Below are positions 26,469 to 39,433 of a stretch of DNA of 64,000 bases, piece after piece. The DNA comes from Auanema rhodensis (Eukaryota > Nematoda > Chromadorea > Rhabditida > Rhabditidae), in assembly GCA_964057225.1 (NCBI GenBank), contig OZ059899.1, forward strand, positions 13,180,001 to 13,244,000, read 5' to 3'. A program made the position numbers and the translations under genes. The notes under the pieces were generated by a model, which had not been told where the DNA came from, did no database searches, and saw only the letters and a list, made by a program, of their open reading frames with translations. Each line of letters opens with the position of its first letter. The stretch's first letter is position 1.

Positions 26469-28891
26469 TCAATTCTCATCAAAATCATCACTTGGTCGGG
26501 ATAAGGCAGGAATCAGAACTAATAAGACAGTAGTTATGCCTGTTGTGGCAATAAGAAATATCCAAAATAGTAGACGATCAATAACCTGGAAATTGAGCAG
26601 AATTCAGTTTCTATCATATTAAAGTTTTTTTTGATGAAGTGACAAACCTGTGCAACTTGACGCCACTCATTGGCCATTTTTTCGCTATCATCTTCTTTCT
26701 GTTGTCGTCGTATTAAGACCTGAAGATGTGTTTTATGAAGTATCATTCAAATAGTTAGAACCTGTAAAGTCTTGATAAGTTTATTCTGAACATCTTCAGC
26801 GCTGCGCCGACGTCGCCTAGTTATGCCATTGCCTTCTACGATGACTTCAGTCTGACTGGGTACTTGTAATGATTCATCTCTACTCTACAAAGTATATTAT
26901 ACAGTAAATTATGCTGAATATGAAATCAATTCAGTTTCGAAACAAACAAACCTTATGGTTCACATGATTTTTGGTTGCAACTTGGTTTCCACCGTTTAGA
27001 AGCAAATCTGGTCCCATTTCGTTGATCACTTCATTCTTCATATCATCCATTGCTACTCGAACAGATTTTCGTCTCATAATACTGCCTCCATTGGGACAAT
27101 ATATGGAGTTGATGTTTGTTGTTTCGTCTAAGAAAAAATAAATTGATTCTCATGAAAATGTTTGAAATTCTCACTTGGAGCTGGTAACTTCATACGCAAA
27201 ATGCTCCTAAGACGATCAAGAATCATTACACGAACCCAATACGGTATAGGCTCATTGAAAGGTCCACGGTGATGGAAGTTAAGAACCTGTAATACATGTT
27301 ATACTTCATATCCATAACTTTGATGATTTCCTAACCAGAACAGTCATTACAACTGACACGGAAGTCATTCCCATTACCACTGTCAGATAAATTCCAATTA
27401 ATGGCATAGAATCTGATGTTTCAGGCATTTTCTCTGCTATAGCTAATACAAACACCTAAACGTTGTTATAATTGGTTTTGCTGTCAAAGTGTTCTGTTTG
27501 AACTCACGGAAAATGCAAGCAACACAGTAATGCCTAAGGCAATTTTTTCTCCAGAATCAGGCGGCAACATGAAAACTGAAATATGAACTTTCTTTTTCAA
27601 TATTTTCTAAGAAAAACAAACCTAGTAAAGTTAAAACAGACATCATTAAGCATGGAAAAACGATATTATACAAGTAAAATAAGGTTTTTCTTCGGATATG
27701 GATAAAAAATGTTATGTCCGGGTATGGCTCTGGACAACACGTGTACTTCACTACGCGACGCTTCTGAGAGACCTTGAAGCAGAGAAAACTAATTAGTTAT
27801 AAACTTCATTGAAAGCATACTCGAACAAGCTCAAATTCCCCAGATGGCACATAATTTGTCAAATCGATATTGTCACTTCGATTTGTGATATCAACTTGAA
27901 ATCCATGATATGTCCATGAGCCAAACTTCAAAAAGCACTTTTGCTCATCAAAGGGAAATAAGGAAACATCAACTGAAAATACTTTCGAAATTACAATAGA
28001 GCCTACGGTGAAATCATGTTTTGAAGTCTAAACTGCTTTTGAATTTCAAATGTTGAAAGGTAATTATTATGTGAGTAACAAGCTGCCAACCTTTACATGT
28101 ACTTCGTAGTTGAGTAGGTGGCGGCCAGAACACAGTACCTGTATGCAGCACCATAGCACGCGATCGCATATAGCCAGCTGTATAGTCATCAGCACTTAAA
28201 TATAATTAAAATAATATATTTGAAAAAAAAAAGAAAAAAAAACCGCAACAGAAGCAACAGATAGATAAAAACATTGCCAGCATGAGCATGAACATCGTGC
28301 AAAGTTTTTTTTCCGTTTGACTTACTTATTATAGAGAACAATGTCGGGCAACCAAATGAGATCACATGGAATTCGTAAAGATTCAATTCCACCAAAATCT
28401 TCTGGATTCCATCGCAACAACTCATCGTTCCACTCCTTGAAGAATAGATATTGATAGTCAAAAACTTGGTTGAGTACCTGATCAAGCCAAACATTAATGG
28501 TTAATACTTGATTTCTCTCGTCCATATCAAAAATATTTGTCATAGTCATGCCTAATCTAACTGTGATGGTGGCTGAAGCATTTCGTACTGGCCGTACAGC
28601 TTTTTCATAATTTCTCAGCAGATGATATAATAGTCTGAAAAGGAGATAGAAAACAATAGTTTTCTTTTTGTTCAAAAGAAATGCTCAAAAAAAAAAGAAA
28701 ATGTTTTGTCGGAACTTATTTTCCTCCGGAAATTCTACTAACCGCTGCTCTTCTGTCCAACGTTCCTCATCCGATGTGCCATTACTACTGATATACGAAT
28801 GATTAGCTGATAACCAATCGTCGGCTAATTGGTGAGGAAATGAAGTTGAAATAGGAATAAGAATAGAAATAATACATATAATATTCTTCAT
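26469..28891 (-). CDS. Nicotinic acetylcholine receptor alpha-type subunit (alpha7/ACR-16-like group)
   Basis: Cation-channel subunit of the Cys-loop family, acting at neuronal or muscle membranes. The start at 28889-28891 gives the signal peptide [18 protein letters not shown] chose it because a splice-type acceptor (TTTATCCAG) lies three bases upstream, so the longer open frame from 28921 is unlikely. The extracellular part has [20 protein letters not shown], three N-glycosylation sequons, [19 protein letters not shown], the Cys-loop [15 protein letters not shown] (13 residues between cysteines) and the vicinal cysteines [10 protein letters not shown] that define alpha subunits. M1 begins after [15 protein letters not shown]. 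The M1-M2 loop PPDSGEK with Glu next to M2 indicates a cation pore, and MPETSDSIPLIG leads to M3. The M3-M4 loop contains an RRRRR cluster; M4 is [20 protein letters not shown], with TGA soon after. All key residues are present. Exact C. elegans orthologue not decided. Confidence 0.93.
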
Positions 28892-30450
28892 CAGCTGGAT
28901 AAATGCAAGAAATAAGGACAATCAATAACTGAAAGCAGAAAAATTGGTAAATAAGTTTGAAGATGTTTGAAAAAAAAGAAATAAAGAGAGAAAACAAGAT
29001 ATTGTGAGAATACTATGATTTCAATGGACTTTCAGCCGAGAAAAAGGCTGAAAATTTGGGCAGAAAAAAATTGAAAATAATTCGAATATGATTTTTGAAG
29101 AGAGAATGTGACAAAAACATAAGAGAATATAAAGAAAAAGGGAAAGGTTTTTCCTAATAGACTACTTAGGAGGAGACAATAAAGTCAAAAAAATACTAAA
29201 AGAGATAGAGAAAGATAGAGAGACTGAGGGAGAGAGAGAGAGAGAAAATTATGCAAAAATGGAGATGAAAAGAAATGAGTAGAGGAACAGAAGTCAAAAG
29301 AATGTGCCAAAAGAGCCGAATAGGGTGATCGCTTTTAACTTGTTCAGCTTTTGTCCAGAGAAAGTCTGGTCGATTTGCTTTCTTAAATGTTTGACAATGG
29401 TCAATGCACTTCATTCCATTTATGGAAGCCAGAGAAGCGTGAAGTTTGAAAGAAAAATAAATGGCGAAATGGCAACAAGCTACCTTGAAGCACTGAAAGA
29501 AAGAATTAAATTTACAATTTGATGATATTGGTCCGGAAAAGGCCGATGTTACAACTGGATGGAAGCTTACTTGGAATTCTAAGCGAGTTGAGTTACAAGC
29601 TTGAAGCTTGAAGCTGATGACTAATAAGCATGCTCAAACCTTTTTCTGATTCTTTATTGTCATAGCAGTTCAGGCAAAAAAATTATGTAACGTAGATCAT
29701 ATTCTCTTACTTCTCAAACACTCCTCCCCCTGTTGCGTTCTTTTTTCGTCTTCCTCAGCTCTCTCTTTCATGCTTTTATTTTCTATCTTTCTATAATCTT
29801 TTTCTTCTCATATCCTCAGTTTGAGCATTTCTCTAGCTGCTACTTCTTCTTCTTCTTCCCCTTCCTCTTCTTTTTCTGCAACTCCTACTTCTTCTTCTTC
29901 TTGGTCTTTCACGGTGGGTACCAAACATCGAAACAAAAACATTCCGAAATAAGACTAAATTGCACACCGGACACTAACGAAGAAGAATAGAATAATTTGA
30001 ACTAAAAAAAATTACAAAGGAATGCTAATCAGAAATACATATGAAACCATAAGTCTGACTTTTCAAAAAAATATCCACTACGTGTTCATCTGGAATGAAG
30101 CTGTTGTAATGAGATTCAGTAGAGCTACAAGTTGAGTTGCCTATCCATATACTCAGCCTTGTATTAGCACATCTCATTAATACAAATTCTTTCTAATACA
30201 ATCGGATTTCAAAAAAACGAATTTATCCCGTACGATAATCGTGCGAGTAATCTGGCGAATTCAAACATTGTTGCGGCCACGTCATCGTGAGAAATCTCGC
30301 ATCCTTCTTCCTATTCTTGCATTTCTTCTCTTACACTGTTTTGAACTAATTCTCTCGTGAGCTCTCAATGAATCTCTTGAATTCCTTCTGAGTACGTGTT
30401 CTCACATTTTATTTCATTTTCTTCATCTCTTCCTTCTTTTTCTCACTTTC

Positions 30451-30483
30451 CTCCTCCTACTCCTACTCCTACTCCTACTCCTT
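30451..30483. repeat. (CTCCTA)n tract
   Basis: About five copies of the hexamer TCCTAC/CTCCTA in tandem. Confidence 0.9.
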
Positions 30484-30874
30484 GACTACCAGCTTTTCTC
30501 TTATTCACGAACATCAGCCAGTTCGGAAGCTGATGCTTTCTGAACTCAATTAAACAGGCCTTGTCCTCAAACTCTAATCATGACAGAAGAATCATTCGTT
30601 TCAAAGAAGAATGACAAGATGTTTGATGTCATCATGTACATTCACATCATCTGAAACATTTCATCTTTAAAACTATATTGATGTATTACTATACATGCAT
30701 AATGTATATAGTACATAAGCTTGAAATTCAACAGTAATCAGCAAAAAACAACTTTCAAAAACCTTATTTTCAGCTCTTCAAAACAAGAACTAAACGGTTC
30801 ACTTCACTTTCACAGAAACACGACACATTGAATTAGAGGATGGTGATGCTGTTGCTCGGAATCAAATTCCGTGC

Positions 30875-30924
30875 TCATCATCAACATCATCATCAACATC
30901 ATCATCATCATCATCATCATCATC

Positions 30925-30959
<35 letters not shown>

Positions 30960-30962
30960 TAT
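30875..30962. repeat. (TCA)n trinucleotide microsatellite
   Basis: Nearly 90 bases of TCA repeat with AAC and TTC interruptions. No open frame with splice signals uses it. Confidence 0.95.
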
Positions 30963-31292
30963 CGCCATTATTCCTCTGCTTTTTAGGTTTTATTACCAAA
31001 ATTGTTGATGTTTTTTGCTTTTTCAAAGCAAACGATGATAAAGATGATATGTTACAATTGCAAAAAAAAAGAAAACAATACTAGACAGATATTTGAAAAG
31101 AAAAAAAAAAGGTTTGTAGCAAATATACATGAATAGATAGATAGTTGATGGTAAACCAGCTGTTTCGGATTTCCATAAAAATGAAAAACAATGAGGCCGT
31201 GAAGTAAACTGAAACTTAAATCAGAGTTTGGTCACTTTGAAGTATAATAAAAGTGAAATAGCCGAAGTTCTCGATGAAAAATTGACGAGTAA

Positions 31293-31343
31293 GGGAGAGA
31301 GAGAGAGAGAGAGAGATAGAGAGAGAGGGGTGGGGTGAGGGAG
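31293..31343. repeat. (GA)n tract followed by G-rich block
   Basis: GA repeat ending in GGGGTGGGGTGAGGGAG, three G-runs within 20 bases. Confidence 0.85.
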
Positions 31344-33828
31344 TAAGTTGAATACTAGTAGTAGGAGTAGTAATAGTAATAGTGTAGTTAAATATAGAAA
31401 AAACGCTTAGTCGATAAAACCTCTTGAAAATTAATTTTTTTATCTCTGATAGTTAAAAAGGAAAAAAGCTAAACGATTCCAACCTGATTCCATATAAACT
31501 TATTGAATACAGAGAGTTCGAAAAAAGACAGAAACAAAGCAAAATATCAGTACATGAAGAGAAAACAAAAAAAGAGAGTGAGGAAGGAGTGGGAAGGTTA
31601 TGAAGAGATGAAGCATGAGGAAAAGGGGAGGAAGAAGAGGAGGAGTAGAACAAAGAGGTAGATAGTTGGTAAATATCATATGTTTATTTACATCAATAGA
31701 TATATGAATATTTCTTTCTTTGCAGAAATATTTTAAAAAATGATGAAACTAAGTATTCTGAAGTATATGATGTTGATTATTATGAGATGACGGGAATAAC
31801 GTTTTCTGAATAGTATGAGAAGAAGCTCATGAGGAACATCTGATACTAGCCAACGACAACTCAGCAACAAATAATTTTAACTTTCAAATCTACAAGACAT
31901 CTAGTATAGTGGCAGAAAAATTTTAATTTACAATAACATAAGAAAAGCAATATTAATAAACAGACTGAAAGGTATGGTTGCTCTAGCTACCTGCAGCCTT
32001 GGAGCAGGCTCACCGAGCAACTTGGTTTATTTCATCTGGAGCAAAAGCAGAAAACGGTTGTTTTATCTTTTTCTACTCTTATCGTTCATCCGTCTATTCC
32101 TCGTCGTTTTATATTTCTCTGTTTCTACCAGTCTTTCCTTTTCTCTCTTTATCTACTTCTCTATCTTTCTCTCTTATTAGATATCTCTATAATCAATTAA
32201 AACTATATAATATATGGTTAGTACGCAGTTATATTTCCATAATAGTTAATATATCAAAATATTATTTCCTTCTAAGCAAAGTTTAAGAAAACAAATGTTT
32301 CAACTTCGCTAGAAAAAGATGAGAAATGAAAAAGATGAACTTTTCAATTGGAAGATGCAAGTCTAAGCTTCGATAAGACTGGAACACAGAATTTCGCACG
32401 TCGTCTGCCCATTATCCTAGGATTTGTGGATCAGCTATTTGACAATTCATTGTGATTTGCTTCGGACATCGGAAGCAGTAAAGACTATCTTAAGAACAAT
32501 AAATGTACGAGAAAGCACTTAAACGGCATCACAAAATGAAATGGTTAAGGTTATTTTGAAGAAAAACGAAGAACAATGAGATAGGTTAAGTAGGAACACT
32601 TCACGAAACGCTGATTCAAGAATTCATACAAATCCGAATACGATGCATGTGAATAAGGTGAGAGAAGCCATGATCAAATGAACTAACATATATACTATAT
32701 GTATATATAGGTTTACTTAAGTTTCTTTTGAAATTTAGAAAAGTGCTATGAATAAAATATATCTTTGAAAAGCATTTGAATATGAAATTATAAAGAATTA
32801 TAAGTTTTTCTATATAAGTATATACATATATATATATATACAGCTAGACTTGAGAAATAAAGAAATCAAAGAAAATTTATAAACGACACAGACATCAAGA
32901 AAGAAAGAAAAGAGAGAGAGAGAAAAAGACAGAGAGATAAAGAGATAAAGAAAGAGGGACAAAAGTAAAGACACTTCTTTCTATTTTTCACAAAAATAGT
33001 GAAGTAATCAGACTTGCATGCGATCAGTCGCTTTTCAAATTCATAAACATCATCTCAAATAATAAGAAATCCTATACACTTTATAAAGGATTTTAAGTGG
33101 CAAAGTGCCACTGAACTTACCGCTCAAACACTCTGTCAACTATAAATTAAGTTTAAACTTCTTACAAACTTGTTTTAATCTTAAGGAGAGCTAAAGAAAA
33201 TCAGAAAGCTTAGTTATCTGAACTCTTAGCAATCTGACCAAATAGAACGATTGTTCTGAAAATCTTGAAAAGACAAAAAATAATAAAAAATTCTTTTCAC
33301 TGCTAGATCATATACATAAAATGTGAAACAAAGTCAAAAGAAACATTGCAGTAGCAGATTTGAATGAATTATTGATATATTAAGGAAGCATTCAGACACT
33401 TTATCCAAATGTTAACGACCATAATTTTTAAAAACAGGTGGAGAAACCTGGCTTCTCCGTAGTTTCTTTGATTCGTGTATTTTGAACTCGTTGAAAAGAC
33501 AAAAATTGCATAAAACAATCAAGATTAAAGATAAATACCACAATAACATCTAATTGGTTACAATGTATTTATGTGAATATGTAGGAAAGCTAATAAAACT
33601 TTTACAATGAATACGAGTAATTTAAAGTCCTTTTAATTTTTTAAAGAATAATAATACTAGAAATGTTATTAGCAATCAAGAATCCAACCCCCATTTACCC
33701 AGAAACGGAACGTATTAAACATAGGCCTGAGAAATAAATGAACATCTGAATAGAATGTTTAAGCTTTTGGGCTCAATTAAAAATTTTTATGAAAACGCGC
33801 ATATTTTGCCAATTTCTATTTGGTTTCA

Positions 33829-33858
33829 CTGCTGCTGCTGCTGCTGCTGCTACTGCTA
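33829..33858. repeat. (CTG)7 trinucleotide repeat
   Basis: Seven CTG units then CTACTGCTA, about 80 bases beyond the USE1 stop codon on the 3' side, so probably in the USE1 3' UTR or flank (CAG on the sense strand). Confidence 0.85.
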
Positions 33859-33935
33859 GTATTCTCAGTCCTATTATGTACAAACGTGATAATAAAAAGA
33901 GTATTAAGAAAAAAATAATAATCAATTGAAAACTC

Positions 33936-34976
33936 TTATGATGTGACCCGCTTTGGAAAAATTTTCATAACGATAACCATGCAGATAAATGACCAGAAGA
34001 TGAATAAGGCTAAGAAAACTAATAAACAATCAAAACCACACTTATAAGCATGTTTCGATAATCTTTCTCCTTCCACACTCAGTTTATCTTTATTTAATTC
34101 CACTTGGGAGGACATTGATGTTAACCTCTGAAATCAGTATTATTGTTAAGTTACATACAAGGAACAACAGGGAACAACTTTAAAAACTACACACCTTGTT
34201 GTCATCTTTGATGATATTTCCTGCCGCTTTCATATTGTCTTTCAGTGAGCGGGTCAGCGTTAGCAAATTATCAGCAAGCTCTTCCTGGACTTTCTCTTGA
34301 AAAGCGAGGTCTTGATCTGCAGCTGTAAAGGAGGTAATATAACCTGCATTTAAACTATTCATCAAAACAACCTTCATGTTTCCGTCTATTATCAGCTCCC
34401 AAAAGTTGTTGTCTTAAATCTGCGCGGTAACAAGCTCGATTGCGAGCACGAACTCCCGCGGCAGATTCTGCGACTATTGGAGCGGCAGATGCAGCTTAAA
34501 CTATTTGTATGTGAAGTAAAAAACATTGCGTTTACTTTCAATCTCCTTTTCCGATTCAGCAAAAATTCGAGGGTATAGTTTAGGAATTTTCTCCAAGTGT
34601 TCAAGTTTTTCAGCTGCTGTTTTCTAAAAAAATATATAAAACAAACCAAAAACACATAAATTAACCTTCTGCTCAGCTTCAACTAGCATAGACAATTGGT
34701 TAACTTCTCTAGCGTATTGTAGTAGCGCATCCGTACTATGAGAACTAAAACGTGAGCTATACAAAGCTGAACTATACACAATCCAAATGACAACCTTTTT
34801 TGGTCCTGTAGTTGAGACAAGTATGATGTGAGAATACGAATAGCAGCACGGAGTTCAAAGATGTTTGTTGAAATATCAGTTCTGCACTTTGTTTTACAGC
34901 ATTCCAACAAACGAATAAAGCAAAGTTCTGTCTCTCCCTTACGCATCTGTGAAGACCCTTTTTCAAATCCCCACAT
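33936..34976 (-). CDS. Vesicle transport protein USE1 (ER SNARE)
   Basis: Qc-SNARE for Golgi-to-ER retrograde fusion, tail-anchored in the ER. Read from the minus strand it starts MWGFEKGSSQMRKGE (ATG 34974-34976). The N-terminal helical region has FIRLLECCKTKC and ILTSYLSQLQDQK. A Glu/Lys-rich middle follows, then the SNARE helix: FQEKVQEELADNLLTLTRSL, then KDNMKAAGNIIKDDNK and LSVEGERLSKHAYK. A C-terminal membrane span (LLVFLALFIFWSFICMVIVM) ends with the short tail KIFPKRVTS. The SNARE helix plus tail anchor match the human USE1 arrangement, notably the EEL..LARSLK..AA..IIKKDN pattern. It lies about 220 bases downstream of the proteasome gene on the same strand, with a splice-type acceptor two bases before its ATG. 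Confidence 0.88.
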
Positions 34977-34978
34977 TG

Positions 34979-34990
34979 CTAAGAAAGAAA
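34979..34990 (-). promoter_or_regulatory. Trans-splice acceptor of USE1
   Basis: On the minus strand TTTCTTTCTTAG is followed by CA and the USE1 ATG. A strong acceptor with no coding upstream, two bases before a start codon, is the normal place for spliced-leader addition in nematodes. Confidence 0.6.
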
Positions 34991-35050
34991 TATTCGATGT
35001 AGTTCATACTATTGATAATATATATAACAACACGTGATAATGATGATGAT

Positions 35051-35056
35051 TTTATT
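35051..35056 (-). terminator. Polyadenylation signal of the proteasome gene
   Basis: AATAAA on the minus strand about 140 bases past the PSMA4 stop and about 75 bases before the USE1 start codon. Confidence 0.5.
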
Positions 35057-35198
35057 GAGAAAATTAAATAAATACACTCGTTTCTTGATACTCGATTACG
35101 AGTTAACAAAAGATCACTGGTATTACGGTGACAGAAATAAACAGTCGTGTTGAAAAATAAATTATTTACCTGAAAACAAATATATAGGGAAAATATGT

Positions 35199-36280
<1,082 letters not shown>

Positions 36281-37008
36281 TTTAGGATGAGTTCAGTAGA
36301 TTTATTACTGATCTGTAACAAAGAATTTTATTTATATATAAAATAAAAACAAATAACTAACGATATAAAAAACAAGACACCAGAGATAGTATATGTAATC
36401 TTTTTTCAAATTCAAGTCATGATGACTATAACGGCGTAAACAGCGTGCAATCGCATCGTTCGAGCATATTTACTGAAGTGACCGCCAAATTATTACTTTG
36501 GTGCAATGTTAAACGATTAATATACAAAATTATTAAAATTCTACTGCGTAATAGTAACAGGAAATATTTTTTAGAATAAAAATAAAATTATTTAATTGCT
36601 TTGTCATATTAAAACTAAAAATATTTTCTTTGAATTGTCATTTCGATTTTTTTTAAAGAATAGGCGAGGTAATAATCGTCTACCAATAGTAAATCAATGA
36701 ATTATCGATGCTTTGAAACTTAAAAGATGAAATTTCTTCGAATAAGCCTTATAATAGCTCCCTGTTGTGACATTATGAATTGCTTCATCGTTTAAGCATG
36801 GATCTGTTTTGCTGCTCATTCCCAAAGTCGAATATTTTTGAACTGATCGTGAGAAAGATGTTCTCCATCGAATCTGTTCTTAATATGTGCAGAAAATTCT
36901 TATCGAAGTCTGAGAGCAAATCAGTGAATGATTAGAGGCGGCCCGAATGTATTCTATATAAATGATTTATTGTGTTGTTCCGTCTGTAGACAAAGAAATC
37001 TGACAGAG
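36281..37008. other. Divergent intergenic region
   Basis: Separates the minus-strand proteasome gene from the plus-strand CUB gene and so must hold both promoters. On the proteasome side an acceptor-like TTACAG lies about 37 bases before the ATG (minus strand). On the other side are a TATA box and the sequence GGCGGCCC just upstream of it. Confidence 0.5.
36955..36962 (+). promoter_or_regulatory. TATA box of the CUB gene
   Basis: TATATAAA located 47 bases before the ATG at 37009. A TCTGTAG acceptor-like site lies in between, so the transcript could also be trans-spliced. Confidence 0.5.
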
Positions 37009-38004
37009 ATGTTATTCAAAATATTTGTTGTTGTTTTTGCTCTGGTTATGACTTCAGGTAATCCACTTCATTACGATAACTCAAAATTTTAAAAATTGTT
37101 TAGTCAGTTCCTTTTTAATATTGTCGAAATCATCTGCAGACAACTCTGGATGTAATAGTCACGATATCAAGATGCCTGGTTTTGTAAGTTACTACCATTC
37201 ATGCTAACATTTGTGAGATCAATATAATAAGAAGCATAAAAAAAACGAAAAGTAAGAATGACGAAAACTAGATTAGAAAAATGAATGTGAATGCAACCGC
37301 TAACTATGAGTAAAATATTGGAATAAATTAAACTTTTACGTGAACTATTTCACGGAAAACGATATATTATGCTAATAGTGATTTTTCATTAATTATGAAT
37401 ACTATTTATGTTTGTTGCAGTTAACATCACCCAGATATCCTCATAACTACTTAGTGTCCACAAGTTGTGTTTACTCTTTGCATGCTCCAGCAGAAAGAAG
37501 GTGAGATTTTCAAAATTTTCCGAAATATTAACTATATTTAATGTTCTTTTCAAATACATGAAAGAATATCACAAGACAAATTATGAAGTGATATTTCTGT
37601 AATCAGAGATGATAATCCGCTTTGTTTCATGCTGAAGAAATTACAGTAATATAGCATGACTCTTATCACTTTGTGCTATACAAAATACATTTTTTTCATT
37701 TTTCACTCATAGATTGAATAATTTAATTTTTTTAGAGTTTATGTAAATTTTGGAGAAATCGAAACGGAAGATTGTTGTGATTATGTTGAAGTATTTGATG
37801 GATCAGATACAAAAGCTCGACGTATAGATCGGTACAGTTGTTCCTCTTGATTATGATTTTATTCTGGTGACTTTCAGATTTTCTGGAAGCTATTTGGCAC
37901 ATCAGAAAAAGTACGTATCATCAGGACCATCATTAACAATACGTTTCTATTCCGATATGACAATCACGTATACGGGATTCTTTGCTAATGTAACATATCA
38001 TTAA
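37009..38004 (+). CDS. Small secreted single-CUB-domain protein
   Basis: A short secreted protein of about 130 residues. Exon 1 encodes the signal peptide MLFKIFVVVFALVMTS. The mature part starts with a short Cys-containing stretch (DNSGCNSHDIKMPGF) and is otherwise one CUB domain: LTSPRYPHNYLVSTSCVYSL, VYVNFGEIETEDCCDYVEVF, DGSD, FSGSYLAH, GPSLTIRFYSD and TYTGFFANVTYH, then TAA at 38002. The CUB disulphide cysteines and the DxxE/D calcium-type acidic residues are present. No protease or other domain is attached, unlike many CUB proteins. Nematodes have many such secreted CUB proteins, often in intestine; that role is an inference. AATAAA at 38101-38106 fits its 3' end. All introns carry GT/AG ends. 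Confidence 0.88.
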
Positions 38005-38167
38005 TCAGAAACTGTGTCATCAGCTCCTACCACGAAAAGTACATAGGGCGAAGTGTCACAATTTTTCGATACGGGTAATTCTCTTTATTTCATATTTTAA
38101 AATAAATATTTCTACATTCCGTTATTTTTAGTTTTGAAAAAAAAAGAAAAATGAAAAAACGTGTTAA

Positions 38168-38210
38168 ACATGATATATATCTATATCTATATCTATATCT
38201 ATATATATTA
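38168..38210. repeat. (ATATCT)n repeat
   Basis: About five tandem copies of TATATC/ATATCT. Confidence 0.85.
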
Positions 38211-39199
38211 TAATTTACATAAAAGTATATAATCGTCGATTAACTGTCTGTCGATTAAGAATGTAAAAGGCCAGGTGTTTCATCTATTGTTTTCGAGTCA
38301 GCCAAGTCATTCACACTTCTTCATCAACTTCGCGCACTCTTTATATTCTATATGAATAGCTAGTACCTATAATAATAATTCATATTTTTATAAGAATATA
38401 TATATATATCCAATTTTGATCTATTCCAATATTTATTTCAAGCTAATTTACTGAAAGCTGTCCTTAAATGGTGTGTTATATGATGACAGTTAGACTTGAA
38501 AACGATAATTTGCATCCACTAATTTTCTGTTTGTCTCGTGGGAATTTCCTGAAGACTGTGACGAAAAATAAGAACAAAGTACCGAATTCAGAATTTCTAT
38601 CTATGGCTTCATACTTCTGACGGTAGAAGTCATTTGTTGGATAACGACGAGTAACACAATGTTTTTACTTCGTCGAATTAGAATAATTAGCCAAACATGG
38701 ATAACATGATAACTTGACATCAAACAGAATGAACATATCTGATTTTCAAAACGAAGTCAACATAAAACTTGAATAAACAGATTAAACAAGATAAAACTTT
38801 GAAAAGCTTGATTATACAAAAGTGAACATATTGATTATTTAATAAGATAAGAAATTTTTCTTTTTTTTTTTTGTTTTAAAAAATGATCTGATATCCAATA
38901 GAATTACCCATACTTTATTATATTTGACAGTTACATATTGCAATATGTTGTTGTATACTTTACTTTTTACTTTACGAATTAAATTTAGCAGTTTCTTCTC
39001 ATCAAATCTACATACATACATGTTTGTATGTTTGTCAACTTATCTGAATCAGCTGACATGACTTGCAAAATTAATTTTTGTAAATTTAAAGAAATCGAAT
39101 AGAAACAATACGTGATTTGAATCTAATGAGCATAGCAGCAGCATCGTGTTAAGCAATAGTAATTAACATATAGCTGTTGTTCCTTCGTCATCTTACAAC

Positions 39200-39433
39200 A
39201 TGATTCTTCTTCTTCTTCTTCTTCTTATACTTTCTTTTCCTTCTATTCATCTTGTCAATCTGTTCATCAATTTATTCGATGTCGATAACTTTCGTCTTCC
39301 AATTTCGTCTTTTCGTATTATGACGGACGTGGAATTCGAGACGAGTCTACTCATCTCCATTACATCAAACCATGAAACATCTGTACATAGAAAAGCCAAT
39401 TTTGAACAGTATTATCCTTATGTTATGCTGTAA
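39200..39433 (+). CDS. Candidate small secreted protein, 77 residues
   Basis: Not recognised. A single uninterrupted frame starts MILLLLLLLILSFPSIH, which would work as a signal peptide, though the leucine run comes from a CTT repeat. The remaining about 55 residues are of normal complexity (INLFDVDNFRLPISSFRIMT, then DVEFETSLLISITSN) without cysteines or dibasic peptide-processing sites. The stop is followed 17 bases later by AATAAA (39451-39456), unusually close. No intron or clear promoter. It could equally be a chance frame. Confidence 0.25.
   Translation: MILLLLLLLILSFPSIHLVNLFINLFDVDNFRLPISSFRIMTDVEFETSLLISITSNHETSVHRKANFEQYYPYVML

Larger units (their letters stand above)
28892..33935. 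other. Intergenic, microsatellite-rich
   Basis: About 5 kb with no supported exon. It includes CTCCTA, TCA, GA and CTG repeats (listed) and A/T runs. The right end is the 3' flank of the USE1 gene and the left end the upstream region of the receptor gene. Confidence 0.5.

Noticed and set aside
28892-28921. Upstream start (MSLFLAFIQL) for the receptor subunit
   Set aside because: This stretch contains the acceptor TTTATCCAG, so it is outside the mature message; the next ATG gives a normal signal peptide.
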